Of a stretch of 64,000 nucleotides of DNA, positions 8,919 through 20,201 are shown piece after piece. A program made the translations under genes and the position numbers. The DNA comes from Plectosphaerella cucumerina. Lineage: Eukaryota; Ascomycota; Sordariomycetes; Glomerellales; Plectosphaerellaceae. Positions within the stretch are counted from its first letter, which is position 1, and every line of letters begins with the position of its first letter. Where the stretch lies: contig JAGPXD010000002.1 of assembly GCA_020746995.1 (NCBI GenBank), positions 5,704,001-5,768,000 of the forward strand, given 5' to 3'. The notes under the pieces are model-generated. The model was not told where the DNA came from, searched no databases, and saw only the letters and a program-made list of their open reading frames with translations.

Positions 8919-11436
8919 TTAAGCGTCCGCGGCAGCGATCTTGTCGCGACGGTCTGCAACCTCCTGAAGCTGGGGCTTGAGGGCATCAGCGGCCTCCTGA
9001 GAGAACTTGCGGGCGCTGGCACGGTGCTCGAAGAGAAGATCGAGCTCTGCGTAGGTCAGGCCGAAAGGCTCGGGGAGGCGGAAGAAGGTCCAGAGCAGGA
9101 AGAGGGCAGTGACACCAGCCCAGAAGAAGGCACCCTTGGCACCCCAGTTCCAGCTGTTGCGGCCAACCATGTTGGGCATGAGCTATAAAAGTGTTAGTCA
9201 ACAGGAACTTAAGCAGCGACGCAGAACTAAGTATGAGGCAACTTACGGCGTTGGTGATGAAACCGGCAGCGTTGTAGGACGCACGGGAGAGGGCGACAGT
9301 CTTGACGCGGAGACGGGTCGAGGGCATCTCGGAGACCAGAGTGTAGCAAGCAGGGCCAAGGCTCAGCTGGAAGCAGAAGAGCATGAAGATGATCAGGGCG
9401 CCGATGGCCCACGAGATGCCGGCACTCTGTGCAGGAATGCCCAAGATTCCAATGATGATCAAGATGACAAACATGACGGCCAGACCATAGACGTACATGG
9501 TGCGGCGGCCGACATAACCTGTCACATCCCGTGTTAGCTTCTTTACTCAATAGCTGTCTTGGGAGCCCACGAGAGTCAACGGGAGCCATGCCACATGATA
9601 TGTGGGCATGATTGACTCCCGAAACACCCTATAAAGAGTAGTAAACATGGTGGTCGGCAGGGGGAGACTCACTCATGATGTACCACGCGATGAAGCAACC
9701 GACGAGAGAGATGCCGTTCTGGCCCAGGCTGAGCTTGTAACTGTCGTTGGTGTCGAGTCCTGCTTGCACGAGGAATTGAATTCCATAGCTTGTCGAAGTC
9801 AGTAAATGCCGTTCTGAAATGCTTCGGGAGTGGGATGCTTCGGGAGCTGATATGGACCGACAGGAGTCGCGCCACGTGCCAAGGGAGCAGGATTTACTCC
9901 CCAGACAGGTTAAATAGGGGAAAAAGGGACTCAAGAGGTAACTTACCCCATGAACGGAACTCCACAGAGCGACTGAGTGACCCAGACCAAACAGGCGATC
10001 TCTGTGCGACGGAGGTCGGTGCCGCGGAAGCAATCCCAGTACTACGACACGCCGAGTTAGTAATTTACTTTCACCAGTGTCTCATGAGCCATCAGGAGTC
10101 TGTCTCGCGAGCTGTTACTCGGTGACTACCATGTGCCACCAACTCGCAAGACAGACTCGCATGGACTCCCGATGCAGCTCAGTGGAATGAAAATTAACTC
10201 ACATGGCTACCCGAGCTCACTTCGATCTCGTACTGGTTGGTGGTGCGAATCATTTCGATATGGGCCTCCAGGTCAAAGTGGACGCCGCTCTCGGGAGTCG
10301 TCAAGCGGCGGACGGCCTCGCGGGCCTCGTCGATGCGGTTGTGACGGACGAGCCACCAAGGGCTCTCTGGGGCGAGGAATGCGCCAATAATAATCGGAAT
10401 AGGCCAAACCCACTGGACGGCGAAAGGGATCTTGTAGGACCACTCGTCAGGGCGGTTGATGAATCCGTTGAGCAGACCCATGGAGATCAGCTGTCCACTA
10501 CATCGCGAGTCAGTAATTTCCTCACACAGTAACAGAGGACTCTGAAGGTACTCACATGACCCAACACATATTCACCCACGATGTCATGTAGCCACGAAGG
10601 GCCGTGGGGCAGATATCGGCAGCGTAGGTGACGGCGAGGGTCTGGAAGATACCCCAAGGGATACCCTGGACGATGCCACCTGCGAGGAACATGGGGAGTC
10701 CGGTGGAGAAGAAGGGGATGAAGACGGCGCCAATCATGGCCACCATGGCAGCAATCATGGTCCAGCGGTAGCCGAGGTATTCGTTGATCCAACCGTTGAG
10801 GATGAGACCAATGATGGAGCCAACCTGTCGACTACCGAGTTAGTCCTTTGTTCTATAGCTGTCTTGGGAGCTGTCGGGAGCCGGCAGGGGTCATGCCACG
10901 GGCTATGAGCATGACTGACTCCCGAACAGCTTAGTGGAATTGCAAATCACTTGCCTGCGTTCCGTTGGAAATGATGGTCTGCCATTGAGCAGAGATGATC
11001 TTCTCTCCATCCGCGTCGATCTCATTTCCGAAGCGGTTGCGGAAAGGAGGGTAGGCGTAGAAGTTACTCATGAGGTTGGTATCATAGCCTGGGCACACAA
11101 AGTCAGCAGGGTGCATATTGTCTGTCGTCTCGCGTGTTGTAATGTTGGTTGTGGGAGTGCCCGGAAGTTGAAGTTGAGGGCATTCAGGGGGTCTCCACTT
11201 TACGACGCCGGGGGGTGGTTGCGGACCGCGAACATACCTTCCATGATGATGGCCAGGGAGATGACGAAAGAAAAGGCAATAGCCTTGGGCCAGAATCGGA
11301 ACGAGTCCCTGATGGACATCTGCCTCTCGTTGTCGATGGCGGTGACGGCATCGTGCGGCTCGCCGTGGCTGACGGTAGGGCGGACATCGAGCTCGGTCTT
11401 GGGCTCGGCGCCCACGGCCTTCGTGTCTGAAGACAT
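8919..11436 (-). CDS. MFS sugar permease, maltose/alpha-glucoside type
   Basis: Eight exons on the minus strand: 11238-11436, 10955-11088, 10556-10824, 10203-10497, 9947-10041, 9673-9788, 9247-9518, 8919-9182. Together they give 547 residues in one frame. Twelve membrane segments are expected. Family blocks are MEGYDTNLM at the end of TM1, the GYVGRRTMY loop, PESPWWLVR, FRGTDLRRTEI, and the C-terminal PSTRLRVKTVALSRASYN and WNWGAKGAFFWAG...LPEP motifs typical of fungal maltose permease-like transporters. Intron 2 starts with GC rather than GT. Five introns are 130-161 nt while two are 58 and 64 nt, and several long ones share sequence (see findings). The substrate cannot be fixed from sequence. 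Confidence 0.92.
9519..9672 (-). repeat. Permease intron 6, introner-like copy with stem-loop
   Basis: 154-nt GT-AG intron. Plus-strand 9550-9566 is identical over 17 nt to 10855-10871 in intron 2, and GACTCCCGA at 9614-9622 recurs in introns 2 and 4. The arms 9570-9596 and 9600-9621 are imperfect inverted repeats (CGRGAGTCAA and CATGCC.ACAT pair), so the transcript can fold into a stem-loop. Confidence 0.65.
9789..9946 (-). repeat. Permease intron 5, possible distant introner-like copy
   Basis: 158-nt GT-AG intron with an internal duplicate of CTTCGGGAG (plus-strand near 9818 and 9834) and the same GGGAGT/ACTCCC vocabulary as its sister introns. Similarity to the other long introns is weak. 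Confidence 0.35.
10042..10202 (-). repeat. Permease intron 4, introner-like copy with stem-loop
   Basis: 161-nt intron. In sense orientation, ATTCCACTGAGCTG begins 14 nt after the donor and TCGGGAGTC follows, collinear with intron 2 (ATTCCACTAAGCTG, TCGGGAGTC). The 3' end shares the branch region ACTAACTCGG with intron 2. Internally, CTCGCAAGACAGACTC and its near-inverse form a long stem. Confidence 0.65.
10825..10954 (-). repeat. Permease intron 2, introner-like copy with a GC donor
   Basis: 130-nt intron with a CAG|GCAAGT donor and a GACAG acceptor. Phase-0 joining gives SNGTQ|VGSIIGL, the expected transporter sequence, whereas the nearby GT would break the frame. It shares blocks with introns 4 and 6 and has GGGAGTC/GACTCCC-type inverted arms. 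Confidence 0.7.
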
Positions 11437-12712
11437 TGTCGGTGCTTCCAAGTTGGTGATGGGATGCCTTGGGATCGGATGGAGGTAGCGTCCGGAGGGA
11501 AGGCAGGCGGAGCGTGACCAGAAGGGTGCTGGATGGGGAGAGAAAATCTGGAGTTGCGGATTCCCCAGACTTCTTATATAGGTCTTACTCGCTTGGGAGG
11601 GACCGTTGCAAGCCTCGGCTTTGCGGCGGCGACAACGATGCGCCAAGATGGTACGGGGGGTGCGCGAGGGCGTTCAAGTTTGTCGACTGCCGGCCCCGCG
11701 AACGGGGGGAACCAGGGGTGTGGTCAGGAAGTGCATGTTGGCCGGGCTGGGCTGACTCGACAGGACTACAGAAGAGCTTTTTCACGCCCTAAACACCGAA
11801 CCAACGTGCAGACGGCGCGGAGATGGGGCCCGCATCGGGAAACATCAAAGTACTTTACGAACAGTCCGATCCAGTGCTGGTGTGGCACGACCCCAGGGTC
11901 ATCGCATGGTCCGGGTCGACAGGTCGTCCGACACTGCAAACTTGGCAATGGGGAACCCATGGGGGACATGCAAAGGGCCAAATGATTGGGTCTTCATCCC
12001 CGACCCGTCGACCGGTCCAGGGCAAGATGCTTGCTTTGCTTGGGGGATCCCCGACTGGAGATGGTGGTGGGGAGAATGCTCCAGTGTTCGAGGCCCGGGG
12101 GCGGGATGCGGGCATAACATGGTCACACGGTCCCCAAGGTCTGCTGGAGATGCCCCGTTACTGCACTGTCCCTCGGCCTTCAGCGCTGGCAAGTCCGATA
12201 TTTTCTCCTCTTTTCCTGCCGCCCACGTGCGTGTTAGGGGTGGGAAAAGTCGGCGCCGCTGTTTTCCACCCAACCAAGTTTCCCGCCCCTAACCCCGATC
12301 GAGGCTCGACTCCCCGGAGCGTCCACTTGCGGGGCTCCTCCTCCTCCTTCCTTCCTGCACTGACACCAACCTAACCTGCAGAGAGCAAGGTTCACCCCTT
12401 CGGCATGCTCAGAAGGCCGGTGACCTCTGGCGCCCCCTCACGAACCGGACGATCGTGGGATATGCCGAGCCTCCGCTGGCTTTCGGCGGCAGAAACAATG
12501 AGGTGAGGGGAAGCGCAGCGAAAAGTGCCCCGTCGCACAGTTTCCCTGGCCGATGCGTTTCCCTCGTCATTCAACCTCCCCCGTCGCCACCCCTCGCTCC
12601 TCCCAGCTTTCCGTGCGGAAAACTCGCCCATCATCAGATAACCAACCGGTCGTCATCCATCAAAAAAGGTCCGGGGGTTCCAATCGGACGATCCCTCCCT
12701 TTCCCCATTCCC
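11437..12712. other. Shared divergent promoter region of permease and Zn2Cys6 factor
   Basis: 1.28 kb, GC-rich, between two genes reading outward. The permease side has TATATAAG at 11573-11580 (minus). Short palindromic CGG/CCG-containing sites occur (for example GACCGGTC near 12009), which could bind zinc-cluster regulators; I cannot assign a site. No gene seen. Confidence 0.45.
11573..11580 (-). promoter_or_regulatory. TATA box of the sugar permease gene
   Basis: TATATAAG on the minus strand, about 140 bp upstream of the permease ATG at 11436. Confidence 0.5.
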
Positions 12713-14816
12713 ATGCGGAAACCTTCGGCCTGTGCCGCCTGTCGGTATGTTGCGTCGTGCGCGAGCGAGCTCTGTCCCACGCGAGTTCTCCGTTTCCCGC
12801 CACACCCCCGACCGACCCAAACCCCGTTCCCCGCGTAATCCGGGGGTGGTTTCGTCGACCTCGGGAGAACGTCCGACGACATGTCCTCTCGGGATGGACC
12901 TCAGACCCCCTTCGCGCGTGCCTTCGCTGACACCTGTACGCTTGCAGATCGCGCCGGCGGAAATGTCACATCGAGGAGGGCCAGGCGGCATGTCTTCACT
13001 GCAGCGAGAGGGGGCTGCCGTGCGACTTTGTCCCGCCTGAAGGTGGCTACTACGACCAGCGTGCCCAACGGCGCGGCGAGCACGCCGCTCTCAAGATACA
13101 GCGGGATGACGGAGGAGGACACCATCAACATCATCTCGGGGTTCATACGCCCGTGTCTCGGCCGACAACTTCGACCTACTCGGACGGCCCGGCGTCGCCC
13201 GCGCCGGCAGCTCTCCCGGGGCTGGCCCTCCGTCTGGATCTCGTGAGGTTGTACTTTGACTACATCCACGACCAGTTCCACTCCCTCTTCCACCGCCCTA
13301 GCTTCATCGAAGATGTCCTGCACGATAGAGTGCCTCCGGCTATCATCTTCGGCATGATGTCCCTATCGGCAAGGTGAGCGAGACCCATCCCCCGCGGTTC
13401 TGGGCATACCGGCACGTTGGACACGTCGGCATATGCTCGCGTGCCAGCCTGGCTGCAGACCATGGCCCCTCCCCACGGTGTGATATGCACCATCACTGAC
13501 TCGGCGGGCCCCCAGGTTCTCGACGGACCCGTTCTTCGCCGACGTGGACCCCCGGGAGCGCGGCATGAGCTACCTCGTCGAGGGCGAGGCCCTCTTCAAC
13601 ATGCGCGATGTGTCCCTGACCACCATCCAGCTCTGCGTGCTCCTGGGGTCGGCATGGACCGCGTCGGGCAACGCCGTGGCCGAGAACATCTACTACGGCA
13701 TCGCCTGCCGCATGGCCCAGCTGATGGACCTCCCGAGTCGCCCGGCGTCCAGCCAGCTGGAAAGCGAGATCAACATCAGGGGTGAGTGCATCCGCTTCCT
13801 TGCATGCGGCCACAGGCTGCCCTGTCCGCATGTGCATACGCATGAGCGCCGCTGACCTGGTCACAGTCTGGTGGAGCCTGTCCATGATCGATGCCTGGTC
13901 CTCTGCCGCAGTCAAGCTGCCCAAGCTCTTGCCCAACAGGACCGACATACCTCTGCCGATGGACGACCTCTCGTACCTGGCTCTGTCGCCGACTCTTGGC
14001 GGCAGCCCCGGCTTCAACACGTCCTTCAGCCAGGGCGCGCTGCTGCTGGCGCAGATGGTCAAGCTGAACCTGATCCTCCAGGAGGTCAATCACTTTAACC
14101 AGAGCTGTGTGGCCGAGAACCCATCGTGGGACGCCCTGAGCGAGGGCGTCGACGCCATGACGGCCCGGCTCGACGCCTGGGTGGCTCAGATCCCCCACAA
14201 CCTGCGCGACACGCCTGAGAACTTTGCCTGGTTCGCATCACGAGGGCTTGGCCGCATGTTCGCCGCAGTCTATCTGGGCTACTACCATTTTGGCCAGCTG
14301 CTGTACTACCAGTTCCTGCACGGCGCCGCCACAGACCCGGCACCGTCGTCGTCAATGGCCGACGCGCCCGACGCCGCGCGGCGCAACGAGTACGCGCGCC
14401 TCTGCAAGGACCACGCGGGGCGGCTCTGCGAGATGGTCTACCGCGCGTATGCGACGGCAGACTCGGACGTTCGGTACACCATGACTTCGCACGTGCTTGT
14501 CATCGCGTCAACGGTGCAGATCCACACGCTGCTCTTCAGCGGCGACGAGGACGACATCGGCGTGGCCCGCCGCCGGCTCGAGCGCAACTTTGAGCTGCTC
14601 CTCCGCCTGCAGACGTACTGGCCGACAGTCGATCGGGCCATCAGCCGTCTCCGCGCCTTCCACGCCACGGCTCGGACGAGCCAGCGGACGAGCTTCGTGC
14701 TGGACCGCTGGATGCTCCGCTTCATGGTCGAGTGGGCCGAGTCGATGGAGGAGAAGGAGGCCGAGGCCTGGCGGGGGTCGAGCGAGGAGATGGAGGCGCT
14801 GTGGAACCGCGCGTAG
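12713..14816 (+). CDS. Zn2Cys6 transcription factor with fungal-specific TF domain
   Basis: Four exons: 12713-12744, 12948-13373, 13516-13781, 13867-14816; 557 residues. The zinc cluster spans residues 7-37: CAACR, then after a 203-nt intron SRRRKCH, CLHC and CDF, giving all six cysteines. The first intron splits the cluster inside an Arg codon, a common position in this family. A basic/His-rich linker follows, and from about residue 110 the fungal-specific transcription factor domain (LYFDYIHDQFHSLFHRPSF, RVWWSLSMIDAW). It acts in the nucleus. Its divergent partner is the sugar permease, an obvious candidate target by position only. The start Met sits two residues before KPSAC, and no upstream in-frame ATG was found. 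Confidence 0.92.
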
Positions 14817-17026
14817 GTCCGGTCCGGAGGCGGGGGCCACGATGTTGCTGCTGGCGGGCGTTGGGGCGTACTTTGGAATGTGGACGTGCACGACATCTGG
14901 TTACGGCAGGAAAATGGGCATGATTCAGGGGTATTGGGGTAATAAATGGTGGATTAAGGCGCAAATGGCGGAGTGGAAGCGTGCTTACGAGCCTGTACGA
15001 GATCATGGGAAGCAGCATTGAAATTGGACAACCAGGAATTGGCATGAGTTGGTGCTGGATCGTCACCAGATTTGCTTTGAAGTTCTGATGTCCACCTGAA
15101 CTTCAGAAGTGCACGCCGTGGAAACAACCTGCGCCCGGTCTTGGGAACAGTTGCTCCGACCCCATGCCACCCTGCAAACCCGTCGCCGTGGTTGCGGTGA
15201 TTTGAAGGAAGGCAAGGGTCTTGTCAGAGTCAACGTTGCTCCGTACCTAGTACTCGTAAGGATCTAGCCTCGAACCCACGATATTCCCTCGTGGCCAGCA
15301 AAGACAGCTGATAATGCCAAGATGTTCTGGTCAGCCCACCTCGAAAAACACCAGAAGACGGCCCCATCGGCAGTGCGACGGCTTGGCTACCTACATCGGG
15401 AGTGGCACATGCAGCGCGATTCAGCAGGGGCAGCAGCCGGCGGGAAATTGGTCGACTTTTCCGCCTCGTTCTCCGCCTCTGCAGACACGCACGGGTGACC
15501 AACGGGCTATGCAAAGCATCGTGAGGTTGGCCCTTTGCGAGTTCTTGGCTGTATTTAAGACGGTCTCCCAGTGAGAGAGGCATCTCCCTGTCAGTCGATC
15601 TTCTCGAGTTTCCGCCGTTCATCCAGCACCACGTGGTAGAGAACCACCAAGTCCGACAACATGCGAACACGTCGAGCACACCGACGACACGACATACGAC
15701 CTGAACAGCGCTAGCACGAAACAGAAACGACAGGCAGATGAGCCCGTCATCTCACGATGGCTTCACATCTGGCCCCTCCCTTTTCCAATGCCAAGAAACG
15801 CCCACGACAGGGGTTGGATTTTTTTCACAAGCCGGGCGCCGCCGGATCACGACCACAGCGTTCACCGAAGCTGCATTGACCACACGAGTAATGGGTCCCG
15901 CCCCATAACATGCCTCCTCAGGACGGCCAATTTCGAACTTCCCTGGGCCGGCCTGGAACCGGTCCCGCCCCACACACGCGGGAGCGGAAATCGGGCGCTC
16001 GGTATTCCACCGCAGGGGCGGCGCCGGCGACAGGGGCTGCCTCGGCCGAGCTGCGCCTAGGAGGGGGCGCGGACATCAGGCCGCTGCGAGGGGGAGAAAA
16101 AATATGGTTTTGGAAAATGTGCTGCGCCCTTTGCGGGGAGGTAGCCGGCCGTTGGACATTTCTGGGAGACCACATGCCGCCCCCGGATGCAGTCCGTTTT
16201 GAGGACTTGTCCGATATGACGGGGTGACGTCCACGGAGACTGTGTGTCTGGGGTTGGTACGATGCGCTGGCAGTCTGACCGGGCAGCGGTGAGCCGACGA
16301 TACCCTCCTTTGTCCGTGATGCAGAGGGGGGAGACACCGAGGTCTCGGGGGTGGACGGACTTGGCCACGTGCATGTTCCGGCCATTGTTCGGGATTTGCA
16401 CCCGAGATGTTGGGCCTTTGGTATTTCGGCAAGTCCCCAGATTCCCCGGCTCCTCTAGAATTCTGGAATGCGCCTCGGAGAAAACTCCTGGCAAGAGAAA
16501 CTGGCTGTCATGGTAGGTAGCTTGCCCAGAGGCCTTCGAGCTCCCGATCCAAGTGCGCCCGTTGTGAAAGCAAAGCATTCAGGACTGTTGTGACCTTTGA
16601 GCTTTCTGCCAACTCGTGGATCCGCAATGATACTTGACCAGAGTTTTTCCAGGTATGGAATCAATAACAAGACTTCAGGCCGAAGTTGCCAGATATTGGT
16701 ATGCTGAGCGGCATCTTAGTATGATTATCTGCCTCTTCAGATACCCTTAGACAAATGAACAAGGTCACTGTCCTTCCTCTGTCACAGTTCAACCACTTCC
16801 TTGCTTCGGCCGTCCTTGTCAGATTCGGATAGCCCCTCCCCACAATCTCTGAGGCCTGTATGGCTCTGGAAAACTTTAGGAAGGTTTCCTCTCCCTCCTT
16901 GGTTATTTAGGTTAACAAGTAACGAGACATATGATTCCCCCCTCCTCACAATCAACAACTACTAACAAAACGATACTGTTCTCAAGAAAATGGCATTATC
17001 TGCTGCCGCCTTCGATGTATGAAGGC
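14817..17026. other. Convergent 2.2-kb intergenic region
   Basis: Lies between the ends of the transcription factor and NLR-like genes. Open frames exist on both strands near 15.3-16.6 kb, but they overlap one another, lack recognisable motifs and splice logic, and look like GC-driven chance frames. No RNA gene or mobile element recognised. Confidence 0.45.
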
Positions 17027-20000
17027 TTAGAACAGACGAATGCCCAACAGACCTGGCACGTCGTACGTGACATCGCCAACCCAGATCTTCCTGACGCCAA
17101 ACAGGTAATATTCGGGCAATTGGACGCCTTTGAAGGCTTCTCGTAGAACCTCAAATCCCGTCACCGCCGTCAGTGTCGATGCCTCATGTCTTAACCATGG
17201 TAAACCAGTCACCCCGTTCAGTGCCCGACTTGCCCAGCCGCCCCAAGTCTTGCGAGCGCCAATCTCGCCAAGGAGAGTGTCCGTATTTGGAGGTGTCGTA
17301 CGAATGATCACTTCCTCTAGCGTCATTGTAACGGACTGCTCCAGATCGATATCGGCCCATGTGCTGAGAACGGTGTCATACACGTAGAACTCCATCCGAA
17401 CATCCAGTTCTGGCCTGCTGCGCAGCCGAACGAGAAGCTCAAGCGCAGCAAACAGGTGTTCTGTTTGTAAACGCCGGATGCGCGTGTTCTTCCTCAGACT
17501 GAGCGAGCTGCTCTCGGTTCCCAGAAGAACGAGAAATGCCACCCATCCTGGTAAATGGCACTGTACTTCCCGTTCGGGTGTGTAGAAGAGCGATAATCGA
17601 TCTATGAAGTGAAAACCGTGCGCCAGGAGGAGTTTTAGATGACTCGGCTCATACCTACCGCTGTAGCCTTCCCAAATCGCGGACGATACCATACACAAGT
17701 CGGAAGGGGAGCTGTCGTATGCTCCTGCCATGATGCGTTTCAAAACGAAGTCTGGAGATGCCCCTACGTGCAGGAGGAGATGGATGTGGGATGTTTTGCC
17801 TGGTCCGAAGCAAGCTCGAGTGAGGCTTCCAGTTGGGTAATATGTAAATGTTGCGCCTGAAGTCGGCGGATACTGGCGAGAAAGACTCTGCTCCCAAGTG
17901 GATTGGGCCGAAGGAGACTCTTGTCTAAGCTGGTGTAAGATGTGTTCGCATTCTTCGAGGGCCCGAGAGCTGGCTTTGGCTTTTCTGCAGGCATCGTAGT
18001 AGCACCAGAACAGGCTGTTATCCAATGCACCTGGGTTGCTTGGCAGTCGCGCAAACTTGAATTCTGCGATGACCAGCCTTATGTGATCCGACGAGGCGAG
18101 GTTTCTTTCGCCAAGGTGTTGCTGCATGGTGAAGATCGTCTCTGGCTCATGCAGAAAGTCCCTGACTGTACGATGTAGGAAGCCGATTTCTTGTTGGAAG
18201 TAGACGTCATTTGATGAGCGTCGCCTCCTGCTCAACTCGAGGAGGCCCCTACATGTCAACTTCAAATGACCATCTGCATACTTGATGCGCCGCGCCACTT
18301 CTTCGTCATTTAGCGGGACCCGTGGCTTTTTGTAGGGGAAATCCATGTCTTCCAGGTCCTTGATCCACGAAACGATGATGGCATTCGGACTTTCCCATGA
18401 TGAAACCAGCAGTAGTAGCTGATAAGCGCGGGTTCTGTCGACAGGGTTGATCTTGTTGAAGAGATGGAGAAACAGCTGCATAAGATTGCATAAGATCGCT
18501 TGGTGTTTCGTCAAGTCTCGCCATAAGGGAATCGTATGTGTCCAGGTGCAAGATGCCTTCACAAAGGGACCGAACCACCAGACGTGCCCAAAGGAAAACG
18601 CCAGACGCTCGAAACTTGATCCCATTTGCCAGATCCTTAATTTTGCCGGCATCAATGTGGCTTTGCTCTTCGGCCTTCAGCGTTCGCAGACAGTAACCGA
18701 GAACATCAGGACCTGTGAGTTCATGAAAAACGACCCTGGTGTTCTCATCGAACACTCTGTGGAACTCTTGGTACGGTCGACTGCTTGCGCAGATCTTGAC
18801 ATACGGTGATTTGGCCCATTGTCGGAGTTGCCTGGCCAAGCTGACATGGTCCATGCTGTCACCAGCGTACTCATCAAGGCCGTCGATAAATAAGCAGAAG
18901 CGATAGGCGCCGCCAGAGAAGTCGTCGATCAGTTTCGACATCGCATCTTGTAACTCGACGAGTCGAAAGGGATCGTGATCTACATTCGAGGGTCCTTCTC
19001 GCGTCGATACGTCGTCCCATTGCTTCGGAAACACATGTCTCGTCAGCTCTGGGCACTGCTGGAGAATCTCCAGCAGCATGGAGCGGTAGAGACCCTGTAG
19101 TGAGTTCTGAAGGGTGTCACCAGATAGCCAGAAGAAGAAGCGTGCGGTGACGAGCTTGTTATCCGCGGCCCATGTGCGCAGCTTGTCGCTCAATAATTCG
19201 TCATGACCCAGCAACTTCATCAGGGTCGACTTTCCGGAACCCGGTTTCCCGGAAATGTGGAGTACCGAGCCTCCCAGATTGATCCAACAGTCAATCGCTT
19301 CCCGGGCTTTTTGCTTCTGCAATCGGGCATCCTGAGTGAGCAGGGCTGGGCTTTGTGTTTCCTCGGGCGTCGGGCATTCCCCCAAAAGCTTTGTAAAGCT
19401 CCCAAATTCTCCGTGGTCGATGGCGTCATACCGGGAGTGGACGTGTGGGAAACGTAGTCTGGCGAGAATTTGAAGATCAGCGGGAGACTGTCGGCGCATA
19501 GTGTCGAGAGCTTTAGTGATCCGCGAGAGTTCTTCGCGAACATCGGTCAATGCATAGACCTGATCTGGACTGGCCGCAGGGGCTTGGCATGACTGGGAAG
19601 CCTGGGTCCTCAGGTTTCCATCCAACTTTTTCATGTCGTCCCTGAGCGAGCGCAGTTCGGTGATGGCTTCACTGAACGACGTCTCGTTGCCCTGCCGCAT
19701 CTGGTCCATCTGTGTCTTGACAGAAGCTGCATCTTCGGCGACCATCATGCTCAAACGAACGAGCAGTTGAAGACGATAGGTATTGAGCTTTTGCTCCATT
19801 TCGATGATCTTTTCGGAACTTCGCAGGGTAGCCCAAGATGCTTGCAGGCTGCGCCAGAGCTTATTGCTCCCTGGTTTGCGTTCAAGGTCTTTGAGCACAT
19901 CGACCAGACTCTTGGACAAGTCGTTGCAGCCGACAGCCAACTTGCGCAAGGCCTCATGGTGCGAGCTGTCTTGCAAGGCCGACGGATTCTGGGCAGTGGC

Positions 20001-20201
20001 GGGTGACTTTGCGGAGGGCCCGGTGGACAAGGTTGTCATATTTCGGGTGACATCCTCGACGTCGTTGATGATGTTGCTGATGTGCGGATCAGCGGCTGGC
20101 CCTGTCGTGGCCTTCTTGTGAACGTCAACAGTGCCGAGGATGAGTTTGTATGAGAAGTCGATGAAACTTATCATGGACGACGCAAGACCGGCTGCTTCCA
20201 T
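17027..20201 (-). pseudogene. NLR-like STAND NTPase (NACHT type), frameshifted by a 10-bp tandem duplication
   Basis: N-terminal about 270 residues are helical/coiled (MEAAGLASSMISFIDFSYKL...), as in fungal STAND proteins. Walker A is GKPGSGKST (residues 318-326) and Walker B is CLFIDGLDEY (about 440). Sensor-like CASSRPYQEF and the post-NACHT helical region of fungal NLRs (probably DUF7791) follow. The frame breaks at Asp569, where TGCATAAGAT is perfectly duplicated (18477-18486 and 18487-18496). Counting one copy restores LMQLFLHLF continuity, and the total length becomes a multiple of three (about 1054 residues). As it stands, translation ends after 631 residues. The C-terminal 470 codons remain open, so the lesion is recent, polymorphic or a sequencing error. 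No C-terminal WD40/ANK/TPR repeats seen. Confidence 0.85.
18477..18496. repeat. Perfect 10-bp tandem duplication inside the NLR-like gene
   Basis: TGCATAAGAT occurs twice in direct succession. Its insertion shifts the minus-strand coding frame by +1. Confidence 0.9.

Noticed and set aside
12455..12712. N-terminal extension of the Zn2Cys6 frame
   Set aside because: It has no in-frame ATG; the Met at 12713 just before the zinc cluster is the natural start.
15918..16578. Overlapping minus-strand frames of 155 and 173 codons
   Set aside because: They overlap each other in different frames, have no recognisable domain, and lie in a convergent spacer.
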